A stretch of 7,726 bases of DNA, taken from NCBI GenBank assembly GCA_902489965.1, contig CABUCA010000076.1, positions 1 to 7,726 of the forward strand, given 5' to 3'. Made by a program: the position numbers and the translations under genes. Of this stretch, positions 1 through 5,570 are shown piece after piece; the first letter of the stretch is position 1; each line of letters opens with the position of its first letter. The stretch comes from an uncultured Collinsella sp. (GTDB lineage: Bacteria; Actinomycetota; Coriobacteriia; Coriobacteriales; Coriobacteriaceae). Under the pieces are notes generated by a model. That model saw nothing but the letters and a program-made list of their open reading frames with translations, made no database searches and had not been told where the DNA came from.

Positions 1-527
1 TTGGCCTTGTCCTCAGCGTCCTTCTTCTCCTTGAGCACGGTCTCCTGTGCGGCGATCTGGTCGAGCAGCGAACGGAAGCGCGAACCGGAGTCGGAAGCGG
101 GAACGGCGCGGCGCTGGGCCTCGCGGGCAGCCTCCTCCTTCTCGCGGGCAAGACGCTCCTGCTCGGCCTTCTTCTTGGCCTCGGCCTCGGCGCGGGCAGC
201 CTCCTCGGCAGCCTGGGCTGCGGCAAACTGGCGGCGCTCCTCCTCGCGGGCCTTCTCGGCGGCGATGCGCTCGCGCTCGGCCTCGGCAGCGCGTGCGGCC
301 TCCTCGGCGGCAGCTGCCTGCTCCTCGGCCTGCTTGGCGGCCTCGACTTCCTGAGCGCGGGCCTCAATCACCGAGGCGAGCTGCTTGCGAACCATGGCGA
401 CATAGGCGTCCTCCAAGGTGGAGGAAGCGGACTTAGCGGGAATCTTCATATCGGCGAGATGACCCATCAGTTCCTTGGAGGTCATGCCGAACTCTTTGGC
501 CAGGGTGGACACACGGACTTTTGCCAT
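1..527 (-). CDS. infB: Translation initiation factor IF-2, N-terminal part (3' end outside window)
   Basis: IF-2 is the GTPase that brings initiator fMet-tRNA to the 30S subunit and promotes subunit joining in the cytoplasm. Only the first 175 codons are visible, read from the ATG at 527 toward base 1. Residues 1-50 match the IF-2 N-terminal domain: the opening VRVSTLAKEFGMTSKEL and the following MGHLADMKIPAKSASSTLED are typical of the family. Residues about 55-145 are a charged Ala/Glu/Lys/Arg-rich stretch, the low-complexity helical linker that varies widely between IF-2 proteins. The GTPase and tRNA-binding domains lie beyond the left edge. The start is supported by an AGGTG Shine-Dalgarno element about seven bases upstream. 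The gene follows nusA with a 91-base spacer and is probably the third gene of the rimP-nusA-infB operon. The identification is firm because the N-terminal domain and the gene order agree. Confidence 0.95.
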   Translation of the reverse strand, partial: MAKVRVSTLAKEFGMTSKELMGHLADMKIPAKSASSTLEDAYVAMVRKQLASVIEARAQEVEAAKQAEEQAAAAEEAARAAEAERERIAAEKAREEERRQFAAAQAAEEAARAEAEAKKKAEQERLAREKEEAAREAQRRAVPASDSGSRFRSLLDQIAAQETVLKEKKDAEDKA

Positions 528-548
528 ATGACTTCACCTACCCTTTCT

Positions 549-609
549 GGCACCTTGGGTGCCTAGAGACTGAACGAGCGTGGGAGACGCGCCGGGACCC
601 GCCCGGCGC
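549..609 (-). other. Two stem-loops in the nusA-infB spacer
   Basis: The 91 bases between the nusA stop and the infB start contain two hairpins. The first after nusA is an 8-bp perfect G/C stem (589-596 with 602-609, 5-base loop). The second is a 6-bp stem (549-554 with 558-563, 3-base loop) about 21 bases before the infB ATG. Neither is followed by a T-run on the minus strand, so they do not look like intrinsic terminators. They could be RNA-processing sites or a partial barrier protecting infB mRNA. No YlxR-like reading frame fits in this spacer. Confidence 0.5.
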
Positions 610-618
610 AACCGCGCG

Positions 619-1866
619 CTAGATCAGGTCCTCCGCATCATCGAAGGCGTCGGTGTCGTGGACACCGCAGAAACGGGAGCCGGGACGAGCCTGGTTGCGG
701 CACTGGATGCCGTCCTCGGACACGAACTCGCAGCGACGGACGTCCTCGTCCTCCTCGTCACCGATCAGGTCGGCGGCGGGCTCCTCGTGAACGGGAACGT
801 TCTTGAGGATGTCGGCGGCAAGGGTCTCGGACTTAATGTCGATGTGCCAGCCGGTCAGGCGCGCGGCGAGGCGGGCGTTCTGACCCTCCTTGCCGATGGC
901 GAGGGACAGCTGGTCGTCGGGCACGATAACGCCGGCGTAGGCCTTCTCCTCGTCGATGAGAACGCGGGTGACCTTGGCGGGCGACAGGGCGTTGGCGACG
1001 TAGACGGCCGGATCGGCATCCCACAGGATGACGTCGACGCGCTCGCCACGGAGCTCGCCCACGACGGCGCGAACACGGCTGCCCTTGGGGCCGACGCAGG
1101 CGCCAACCGGATCCAGACGATCGTCGAGCGAGTGGACGGCGACCTTGGAGCGCTGGCCGGGCTCGCGGGCGATCGACTTGATCTGGACGGTGCCCTCATA
1201 GATCTCGGGCACCTCCTGCTCAAACAGACGACGCATGAGCTCGGGGTGGGTACGGGAGATGACAATCGGCGGACGGCTGTGCTCGCCGCGAACCGGCTGC
1301 AGGTTGGAGTTGGGGTCGCGAACGTCGATGATCACGGCCTTGATGTGCTGGTTGTGCAGGTAGCGCTCGCCCATCGGACGCTCGTTGCGCTCGTTCTCGT
1401 AACGGCGCTGGTCGAAGTGCGGCAGCTCGGCCTCAACGCCCTCGCGAATCTTAACGATCGTGAAGTCGGGTGTGGACTGCAGCACGGTACCGCTGATGAG
1501 GTCACCGATGCGGCCGGAGAACTCCTCGTAGATCTGCTCGCGGGCGGAGTTGCGCACGATGGCGTTGATCTCGGCCTTGGCGTGCTGGGCGGCGATGCGG
1601 CTCGTGTTCTTGGGAGTGACGTCGATCTCCTCGAACTCGGTGAAGTTGCCCTCCTCGTCCATAGAATCGTCGATCGGCTCCAGACGGTAGACGTAGATCT
1701 TGCCGGTGGTGCGGTCGATGGTCACCTTGGCGCCCCACTCAAGATGCAGAATCTCGGCATAGCTCTTGGCGAGCGACTGCTCCAGGCGGTCGATCAGGTA
1801 GAGCTGGTCGATGTGCTTCTCCTGGCAAAGCTCCATCAGGGCGGACATCATGTCGGATGCTGCCAT
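619..1866 (-). CDS. nusA: Transcription termination/antitermination factor NusA with Cys/His C-terminal tail
   Basis: NusA binds RNA polymerase and nascent RNA, and modulates pausing, termination and antitermination. The protein is 415 residues. Domain order: N-terminal RNAP-binding domain (about 1-115), S1 domain (about 118-190, beginning GDLISGTVLQ), KH1 with the GxxG loop GPKG at 259-262 inside the typical DPVGACVG block, and KH2 with GKEG at 325-328. After KH2 comes an acidic linker (about 361-376) and a tail with C379, C389, C400 and H403 (C-x9-C-x10-C-x2-H), which could bind a metal; this tail is not part of the core NusA fold. The start is placed at 1866 because an AAGGAAGG ribosome site precedes it and similarity begins there; an in-frame upstream ATG at 1899 would lie inside rimP. 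It starts one base after the rimP stop, suggesting translational coupling. The identity is secure; the role of the tail is unknown. Confidence 0.97.
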   Translation of the reverse strand: MAASDMMSALMELCQEKHIDQLYLIDRLEQSLAKSYAEILHLEWGAKVTIDRTTGKIYVYRLEPIDDSMDEEGNFTEFEEIDVTPKNTSRIAAQHAKAEINAIVRNSAREQIYEEFSGRIGDLISGTVLQSTPDFTIVKIREGVEAELPHFDQRRYENERNERPMGERYLHNQHIKAVIIDVRDPNSNLQPVRGEHSRPPIVISRTHPELMRRLFEQEVPEIYEGTVQIKSIAREPGQRSKVAVHSLDDRLDPVGACVGPKGSRVRAVVGELRGERVDVILWDADPAVYVANALSPAKVTRVLIDEEKAYAGVIVPDDQLSLAIGKEGQNARLAARLTGWHIDIKSETLAADILKNVPVHEEPAADLIGDEEDEDVRRCEFVSEDGIQCRNQARPGSRFCGVHDTDAFDDAEDLI

Positions 1867-1867
1867 C

Positions 1868-2362
1868 TTACTTTCCTTCCTTCGCGGGCTTGAAGTCATA
1901 GGTGGGCTTCAACTTGCACTTTTTAACATCAGAGAAATCGAGGGTGACGGACTCGCCGTCCTCGAGCTCGAGGGTCACGTTCGTCTCGGTCGCGGCGACA
2001 ATCTTGCCGGAGTACTTGCGACGGCCCTCGGTGGCGGTGGAGGTGAGCTCGCAGTTCTCGCCCACAAAGCGGGCAAAGTCACTCGGGCGGCGCAGCGGGC
2101 GTGCCATACCCGGGCTCGACACCTCGAGCGTATAACTCGAAGAGATGGGGTCGAGCTCCTCAATCACATCGCCGACCCACTTGGTGTTGGCCGTGACGTC
2201 GTTGAGCGACAGGCTCTGACCCTCGGCACCCTCGATACGCACACGCACGCAGGGGGCCTTGGTGGCACCCACGAGCTCGACGTCGACGATGTCGACATCG
2301 TGCTGGGGAGCGACGGCCTCGAGCGCGTCGATGATCGCCTGCTCGGTCTTAGTCTTGACCAT
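1868..2362 (-). CDS. rimP: Ribosome maturation factor RimP
   Basis: RimP binds the free 30S subunit and helps its late assembly. The 164-residue length is normal for the family. The diagnostic motif YTLEVSSPGMARPL lies near residues 78-90, in the N-terminal alpha/beta domain, and is followed by RPSDFARFVG. The C-terminal part (about 95-155) is the small beta-barrel domain with GKIVAATETNVTLELEDGE. The ATG at 2362 was chosen because a near-perfect GGAGGTG Shine-Dalgarno element lies five bases upstream and the conserved N-terminus starts here. An in-frame ATG at 2380 lies upstream of that element and would make it part of the coding region. It is the first gene of the rimP-nusA-infB set, and its stop codon is one base from the nusA start. 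The last residues are Lys-rich (KPAKEGK), in keeping with an RNA-contacting protein. Confidence 0.96.
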   Translation of the reverse strand: MVKTKTEQAIIDALEAVAPQHDVDIVDVELVGATKAPCVRVRIEGAEGQSLSLNDVTANTKWVGDVIEELDPISSSYTLEVSSPGMARPLRRPSDFARFVGENCELTSTATEGRRKYSGKIVAATETNVTLELEDGESVTLDFSDVKKCKLKPTYDFKPAKEGK

Positions 2363-2382
2363 TGCGGCACCTCCATCCATAC

Positions 2383-2414
2383 AAAAAAGAAGCGGAGCCG
2401 AAACCCCACTTCTT
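2383..2414 (-). terminator. Terminator-like hairpin in the rimP leader (candidate attenuator)
   Basis: An 11-bp stem (2404-2414 with 2387-2397; two G-T pairs) with a six-base TTTCGG loop ends in a run of six T on the minus strand (2383-2388). This is a well-formed intrinsic terminator. It lies about 20 bases after the predicted transcription start and 20 bases before the rimP ATG, so it would act on the operon's own leader transcript. leuS upstream already has its own terminator, so this one is not needed for leuS. Attenuation by NusA is known for nusA operons elsewhere; applying it here is inference. Confidence 0.7.
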
Positions 2415-2440
2415 TCAATTACAACTTCATTTGCAAGCAA

Positions 2441-2469
2441 ACTATACCAATAGCTGCGGAAACGTGCAA
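2441..2469 (-). promoter_or_regulatory. Predicted sigma70-type promoter of rimP-nusA-infB
   Basis: On the minus strand a -35 element TTGCAC (2464-2469) and a -10 element TATAGT (2441-2446) are separated by exactly 17 bases. Each differs from the housekeeping consensus at few positions. Transcription would begin near 2434, giving a leader of about 70 bases that includes the hairpin at 2383-2414. It lies in the locally AT-rich part of the leuS-rimP gap. Confidence 0.65.
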
Positions 2470-2555
2470 GCATAGTACGAATCTGCAGGTCAGCGTGCGC
2501 ACAGCTTCTCCACAAGAAGAGGACAATTGACAGCAGGCACCAGGACAGGTACATG

Positions 2556-2590
2556 AAAAACGAGGGGCGACCTAGCCGGATCGCCCCTCG
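2556..2590 (-). terminator. Intrinsic terminator of leuS
   Basis: A 10-bp perfect stem (2561-2570 with 2581-2590) with a 10-base loop is followed on the minus strand by TTTTT (2556-2560). It begins 31 bases after the leuS stop codon. It should separate leuS transcription from the rimP operon. Confidence 0.85.
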
Positions 2591-2620
2591 CCTATAGCAC
2601 GTCAGCTAAGCGCGTGGCGT

Positions 2621-5197
2621 TTACTTGACCACCAGGTTGACCAGCTTGCCGGGCACGCAGATGGCCTTGACGACCGTCTTGCCCTCGAGCCACTTGGCGA
2701 CGGCGGCCTCGGCGGCAGCCTGCATATCTTCATTGGAAGCATCGCGGGCAACGTCGACGCGGCCGCGGACCTTGCCGAGCACCTGGACCACGATCTGCAC
2801 CGTGTCCTCAACGGACTCGGCCAGGTCGAACTCGGGCCAGGCGGCGGTGTAGGCGTTGCCCTCGCAGCCGAGGGCCTCGTGCCACAGCTCGTCGGCCCAG
2901 AACGGGCAGATGGGGGCAAGGACGCTCACGATATCCTTAGCCACGCCGTAGCACAGCGCCTTGTCGCGGGCGGTACCCTCGGTGGCGTTGAGGTAGGCGC
3001 TCGCCGCGTTGACGAGCTCCATGACGGCCGAGATCGCGGTGTTGAACTGGCCGCGATCGAAGTCCTCGGTGCACTTGGCGATGGTGCGGTGACGCTCACG
3101 GTAGAGCTTCATCGCGGTCTCGTCGAGCACGGACTTGTCGAAGGCCACGTTGGCGTCGCCGGACTGGACGAGCTGCCACACGATACGCCAGGCGCGCTTG
3201 ATAAAGCGGTTGGCGCCCTCGACGGCCTTGGGATCCCAGTCGAAGTCCTTCTCGGGCGGAGCGATAAACAGGATCGCCAGACGCATGGTGTCGGCGCCGT
3301 AGGGCTCGATGACCGAGCTCGGGGGCACGACGTTGCCCTTGGACTTGGACATGGTGTCACCGTTCTCGTCCTTGACCATGCCCTGGCACAGCAGGTTGGT
3401 GAAGGGCTCGTCCACGCTCAGCAGGCCCAGGTCGCGCAGCGCCTTGGTAAAGAAGCGGCTGTAGAGCAGGTGCAGAATGGCGTGCTCGATGCCGCCGATG
3501 TAGTTATCGACGGGCATCCAACGGTCGGCGGCCTCGCGGGAGAAGGGCAGCTCCGTGTTATGCGGGTCGGTATAGCGCAGGTAATACCAGCTGGAGCAGG
3601 TGAAGGTGTCCATGGTATCGGTCTCGCGCTTGGCCGGGCGGCCGCAGACCGGGCAGGTGGTCTCGTAGAACTCCTTGCACTCGGCGAGGGTTTCGCCGGC
3701 GCCCAAGTCCAGGTTCTCGGGCAGCGTCACCGGCAGCTGATCCTCGGGCACGGGCACGATGCCGCAGTGCTCGCAGTGGATGGCCGGGATGGGGTTGCCC
3801 CAATAGCGCTGACGGGAAATGAGCCAGTCGCGCAGGCGGAACTCGACCTTGCGACGGCCGCAGCCCATGGCCTCGAGGTCGGCCACGATCGCAGCCTCGC
3901 CCTCGGAGTGCTTACCGCCGCGCATACCGGTGTACTTGCCGGACTGGACGAGCGTGCCCTCGGCAGCGTGGGCGCAATCCCAGTCGACGGTCTCGGCATG
4001 GAAGGTATCGATGGTCTCGCCGCTGGCCTCGATGGCAGCGCGATCGTCATCGTCCAGGATGATCGGCACGATCGGCAAGTCGTACTTGCGGGCAAACTCA
4101 AAGTCGCGCTGGTCGCCGCAGGGAACGGCCATGACGGCGCCGGTGCCGTAGTCGGCAACGACATAATCGGCAACCCAAACGGGGACCTTCTCGCCGTTGA
4201 CGGGGTTTACCACATAGCGGCCCGTGAAGGCACCGTGCTTCTCGAGGGTGCCCTGGGCACGCTCGACGGCAGAAATATGCTTGGAGTCCTCGACGATCTT
4301 GGTGACGGCCTCCTCGTACTCCGTGCCCTCGACGAGCTCGTGCAGGCCTGCGTACTCGGGAGCCAGGACAAAGAAGGAGACGCCAAAAAGGGTATCGGCA
4401 CGCGTGGTGAAGACGGTGATCTTGCCCTCGTCGCCCTCGATGGGCTCGCCATCTTGGTCGCACAGGGTAAAGTCGACCTCGGCGCCCTCGGAGCGACCGA
4501 TCCAGTTGGCCTGCATCTGCTTGACGCGCTCGGGCCAGCCGGGGAGCTTCTCCAGATCGTCGAGCAGCTCCTGGGAGTACTCGGTGATCTTGAAGTACCA
4601 TTGCTCAAGGTCGCGCTTCTCGGGCTCGGTGCCGCAGCGCCAGCACTTGCCCTCGGTGACCTGTTCGTTAGCCAGAACGGTCTTGCAGGTGGGGCACCAG
4701 TTGACCGGGTTCTTCTTGCGGTAGACCAGGCCCTTTTCCCACAGCTTCTCAAAGATCCACTGGCCCCAGCGGTAGTAGTCGGGACTGCAGGTCTTGACCA
4801 TGCGATCCAGATCGTAGGAGAAGCCCATGCGCTTCATCGTGGCGAGCGCCTGGTCCATGTTCTTATACGTCCAGGCGGCAGCCTGCGTGCTGTGCTTGAT
4901 GGCGGCGTTCTCGGCGGGCAGGCCAAAGGCATCGAAGCCGATGGGATGCAGCACGTCGTAGCCGCGCATGCGGGCCTGACGGGCCATGGCATCGCCGATG
5001 GTGTAGTTGCGCGCGTGGCCCATGTGCAGGTCGCCCGACGGATACGGGAACATCTCGAGCACGTACTTCTTGGGCTTGCTGTCGTCGGTGTCGACGGCAA
5101 AGAGGTTGGAATCCTCCCAGGCCTTCATCCACCGGGACTCAATGGCCTGCGCGTCGTAGACAGGAATCTCGTCCTTATGATCTGTGCAATCGCACAT
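2621..5197 (-). CDS. leuS: Leucyl-tRNA synthetase (class I, bacterial type)
   Basis: The enzyme charges tRNA-Leu with leucine using ATP, in the cytoplasm. The 858-residue length is normal. Landmarks in order: HIGH signature HMGH at 58-61; CxxC pairs at 168-171 and 185-188, a likely zinc site; CP1 editing domain with the threonine-rich segment TTRADT at 264-269 and GTGAVMAVPCGDQRDFEFA at 351-369; further CxxC pairs at 475-478 and 515-518; CSSWYYLRY at 534-542; KMSKS loop MSKSK at 616-620; then the C-terminal anticodon-binding helices and small tRNA-binding domain. The start at 5197 is supported by AAAGGAGCT five bases upstream and by similarity. The frame stays open further upstream through the palindrome at 5224-5341, but that extension has no family similarity. 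One detail: the usual His-Asp of the editing motif reads Gly-Asp (G361-D362), while the amino-binding Asp (D365) is kept. It appears to be a single-gene transcript. Confidence 0.98.
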   Translation of the reverse strand: MCDCTDHKDEIPVYDAQAIESRWMKAWEDSNLFAVDTDDSKPKKYVLEMFPYPSGDLHMGHARNYTIGDAMARQARMRGYDVLHPIGFDAFGLPAENAAIKHSTQAAAWTYKNMDQALATMKRMGFSYDLDRMVKTCSPDYYRWGQWIFEKLWEKGLVYRKKNPVNWCPTCKTVLANEQVTEGKCWRCGTEPEKRDLEQWYFKITEYSQELLDDLEKLPGWPERVKQMQANWIGRSEGAEVDFTLCDQDGEPIEGDEGKITVFTTRADTLFGVSFFVLAPEYAGLHELVEGTEYEEAVTKIVEDSKHISAVERAQGTLEKHGAFTGRYVVNPVNGEKVPVWVADYVVADYGTGAVMAVPCGDQRDFEFARKYDLPIVPIILDDDDRAAIEASGETIDTFHAETVDWDCAHAAEGTLVQSGKYTGMRGGKHSEGEAAIVADLEAMGCGRRKVEFRLRDWLISRQRYWGNPIPAIHCEHCGIVPVPEDQLPVTLPENLDLGAGETLAECKEFYETTCPVCGRPAKRETDTMDTFTCSSWYYLRYTDPHNTELPFSREAADRWMPVDNYIGGIEHAILHLLYSRFFTKALRDLGLLSVDEPFTNLLCQGMVKDENGDTMSKSKGNVVPPSSVIEPYGADTMRLAILFIAPPEKDFDWDPKAVEGANRFIKRAWRIVWQLVQSGDANVAFDKSVLDETAMKLYRERHRTIAKCTEDFDRGQFNTAISAVMELVNAASAYLNATEGTARDKALCYGVAKDIVSVLAPICPFWADELWHEALGCEGNAYTAAWPEFDLAESVEDTVQIVVQVLGKVRGRVDVARDASNEDMQAAAEAAVAKWLEGKTVVKAICVPGKLVNLVVK

Positions 5198-5223
5198 ATC
5201 AGCTCCTTTGTTATCTCGGTTGG

Positions 5224-5341
5224 GGCGGGGCGTTCTTACCTTTGCTCGCTGCTGCGGACAGTCCTGCTCGCACGAAGAGCACATTAAGTGCTCTTCGGCT
5301 CGTGCGGAACTTGCAGCGAGCAAAGGTAAGAACGCCCCGCC
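5224..5341. repeat. 118-bp palindrome with 29-bp perfect arms, directly upstream of leuS
   Basis: Arms 5224-5252 and 5313-5341 are perfectly complementary over 29 bp. The interior holds a second perfect 10-bp stem (5273-5282 with 5288-5297) with an ATTAA loop, plus an unpaired asymmetric stretch between the two stems. The element ends 26 bases before the leuS ATG, so it probably occupies most of the leuS 5' untranslated region. There is no T-run after it, so it is not a standard terminator, and no T-box signature is seen. It may be a dispersed palindromic repeat, a miniature transposable-element remnant or a structured leader. No flanking target duplication was recognised. Confidence 0.9.
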
Positions 5342-5359
5342 ACATCGTTAACTCGCATG

Positions 5360-5368
5360 ATGATAGCA
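5360..5368 (-). promoter_or_regulatory. Possible extended -10 promoter for leuS
   Basis: The minus strand reads TGCTATCAT, an extended -10 element (TGn plus a TATAAT-like hexamer). No good -35 sequence lies 17 bases upstream, where the 15-bp hairpin sits. If used, transcription would start near 5353 and the leuS leader would contain the whole 118-bp palindrome. This is the best candidate in the gap, but it is weak. Confidence 0.35.
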
Positions 5369-5376
5369 AATACGAC

Positions 5377-5411
5377 AAGCGAGATGCCTGCGACTTGCAG
5401 GCATCTCGCTT
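5377..5411 (-). terminator. 15-bp perfect hairpin, possible guaB terminator
   Basis: A perfect 15-bp stem (5377-5391 with 5397-5411) has a five-base loop. On the minus strand it is followed by a poor U-tract (GTCGTATTTG), and on the plus strand by TATCT after the stem's own TT. It lies 160 bases downstream of guaB and upstream of leuS, so ending guaB transcription is the simplest role. The stem would be very stable, but the weak T-run keeps the call uncertain. Confidence 0.45.
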
Positions 5412-5469
5412 TATCTAAATAACGTGGTTGTGAATCAACCGCTAATTGTTACCCGCCCAAGCATGATCG

Positions 5470-5568
5470 GGTTTTCCAAGTGCCGCAGATTGCCGTGAAA
5501 GAGGAGCGACGCGTACTTTGGTACGCGAGCGACGGTTTGAACGGCAAGGTGCGGTGCTTGGGAAAGCC
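5470..5568. repeat. 99-bp imperfect palindrome immediately after the guaB stop
   Basis: Arms 5470-5516 and 5521-5568 pair in blocks. The outer block (5470-5487 with 5550-5568) has G-T pairs and one bulge, the middle block (5491-5496 with 5541-5546) is 6 bp, and a 7-bp tip stem (5510-5516 with 5521-5527) carries a TTTG loop. The arms between the middle and tip blocks (about 5497-5509 and 5528-5540) do not pair cleanly. It begins two bases after the guaB stop and has no T-run on either side. Its architecture resembles dispersed extragenic palindromes. A second copy of the outer arm (CCCAAGCA, 5456-5463) just outside could compete for pairing with 5555-5562. Confidence 0.8.
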
Positions 5569-5570
5569 GC

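Noticed and set aside
580..1893. A 437-codon plus-strand frame opposite nusA, and a 461-codon one opposite guaB (5589-6974)
   Set aside because: Both have the same low-complexity shadow composition and no ribosome site or domain. The minus-strand genes are certain.
2415..2554. An N-terminal extension of rimP up to 2554
   Set aside because: It runs across the predicted promoter and leader terminator, has no RimP similarity, and a strong Shine-Dalgarno element marks 2362 as the start.
2527..2555. A plus-strand promoter-like pair, TTGACA (2527-2532) and TACATG (2550-2555), 17 bases apart
   Set aside because: The -35 is perfect but the -10 matches at only three positions, and downstream there is only the leuS terminator hairpin and leuS antisense.
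2879..5287. An 802-codon open frame on the plus strand, opposite leuS
   Set aside because: It is the antisense shadow of leuS in GC-rich DNA. Its translation is Gly/Val/Leu/Asp-rich with no family motif, while the minus strand encodes a complete LeuRS.
5198..5323. A 42-residue N-terminal extension of leuS starting at TTG 5323 or ATG 5284
   Set aside because: The frame is open, but it reads through the palindrome, lacks LeuRS similarity, and the ATG at 5197 has a good ribosome binding site.
5198..5460. A T-box riboswitch upstream of leuS
   Set aside because: No T-box consensus (AGGGTGGNACCGCG) was found on the minus strand, and the perfect palindrome is unlike T-box stem I or antiterminator structures.
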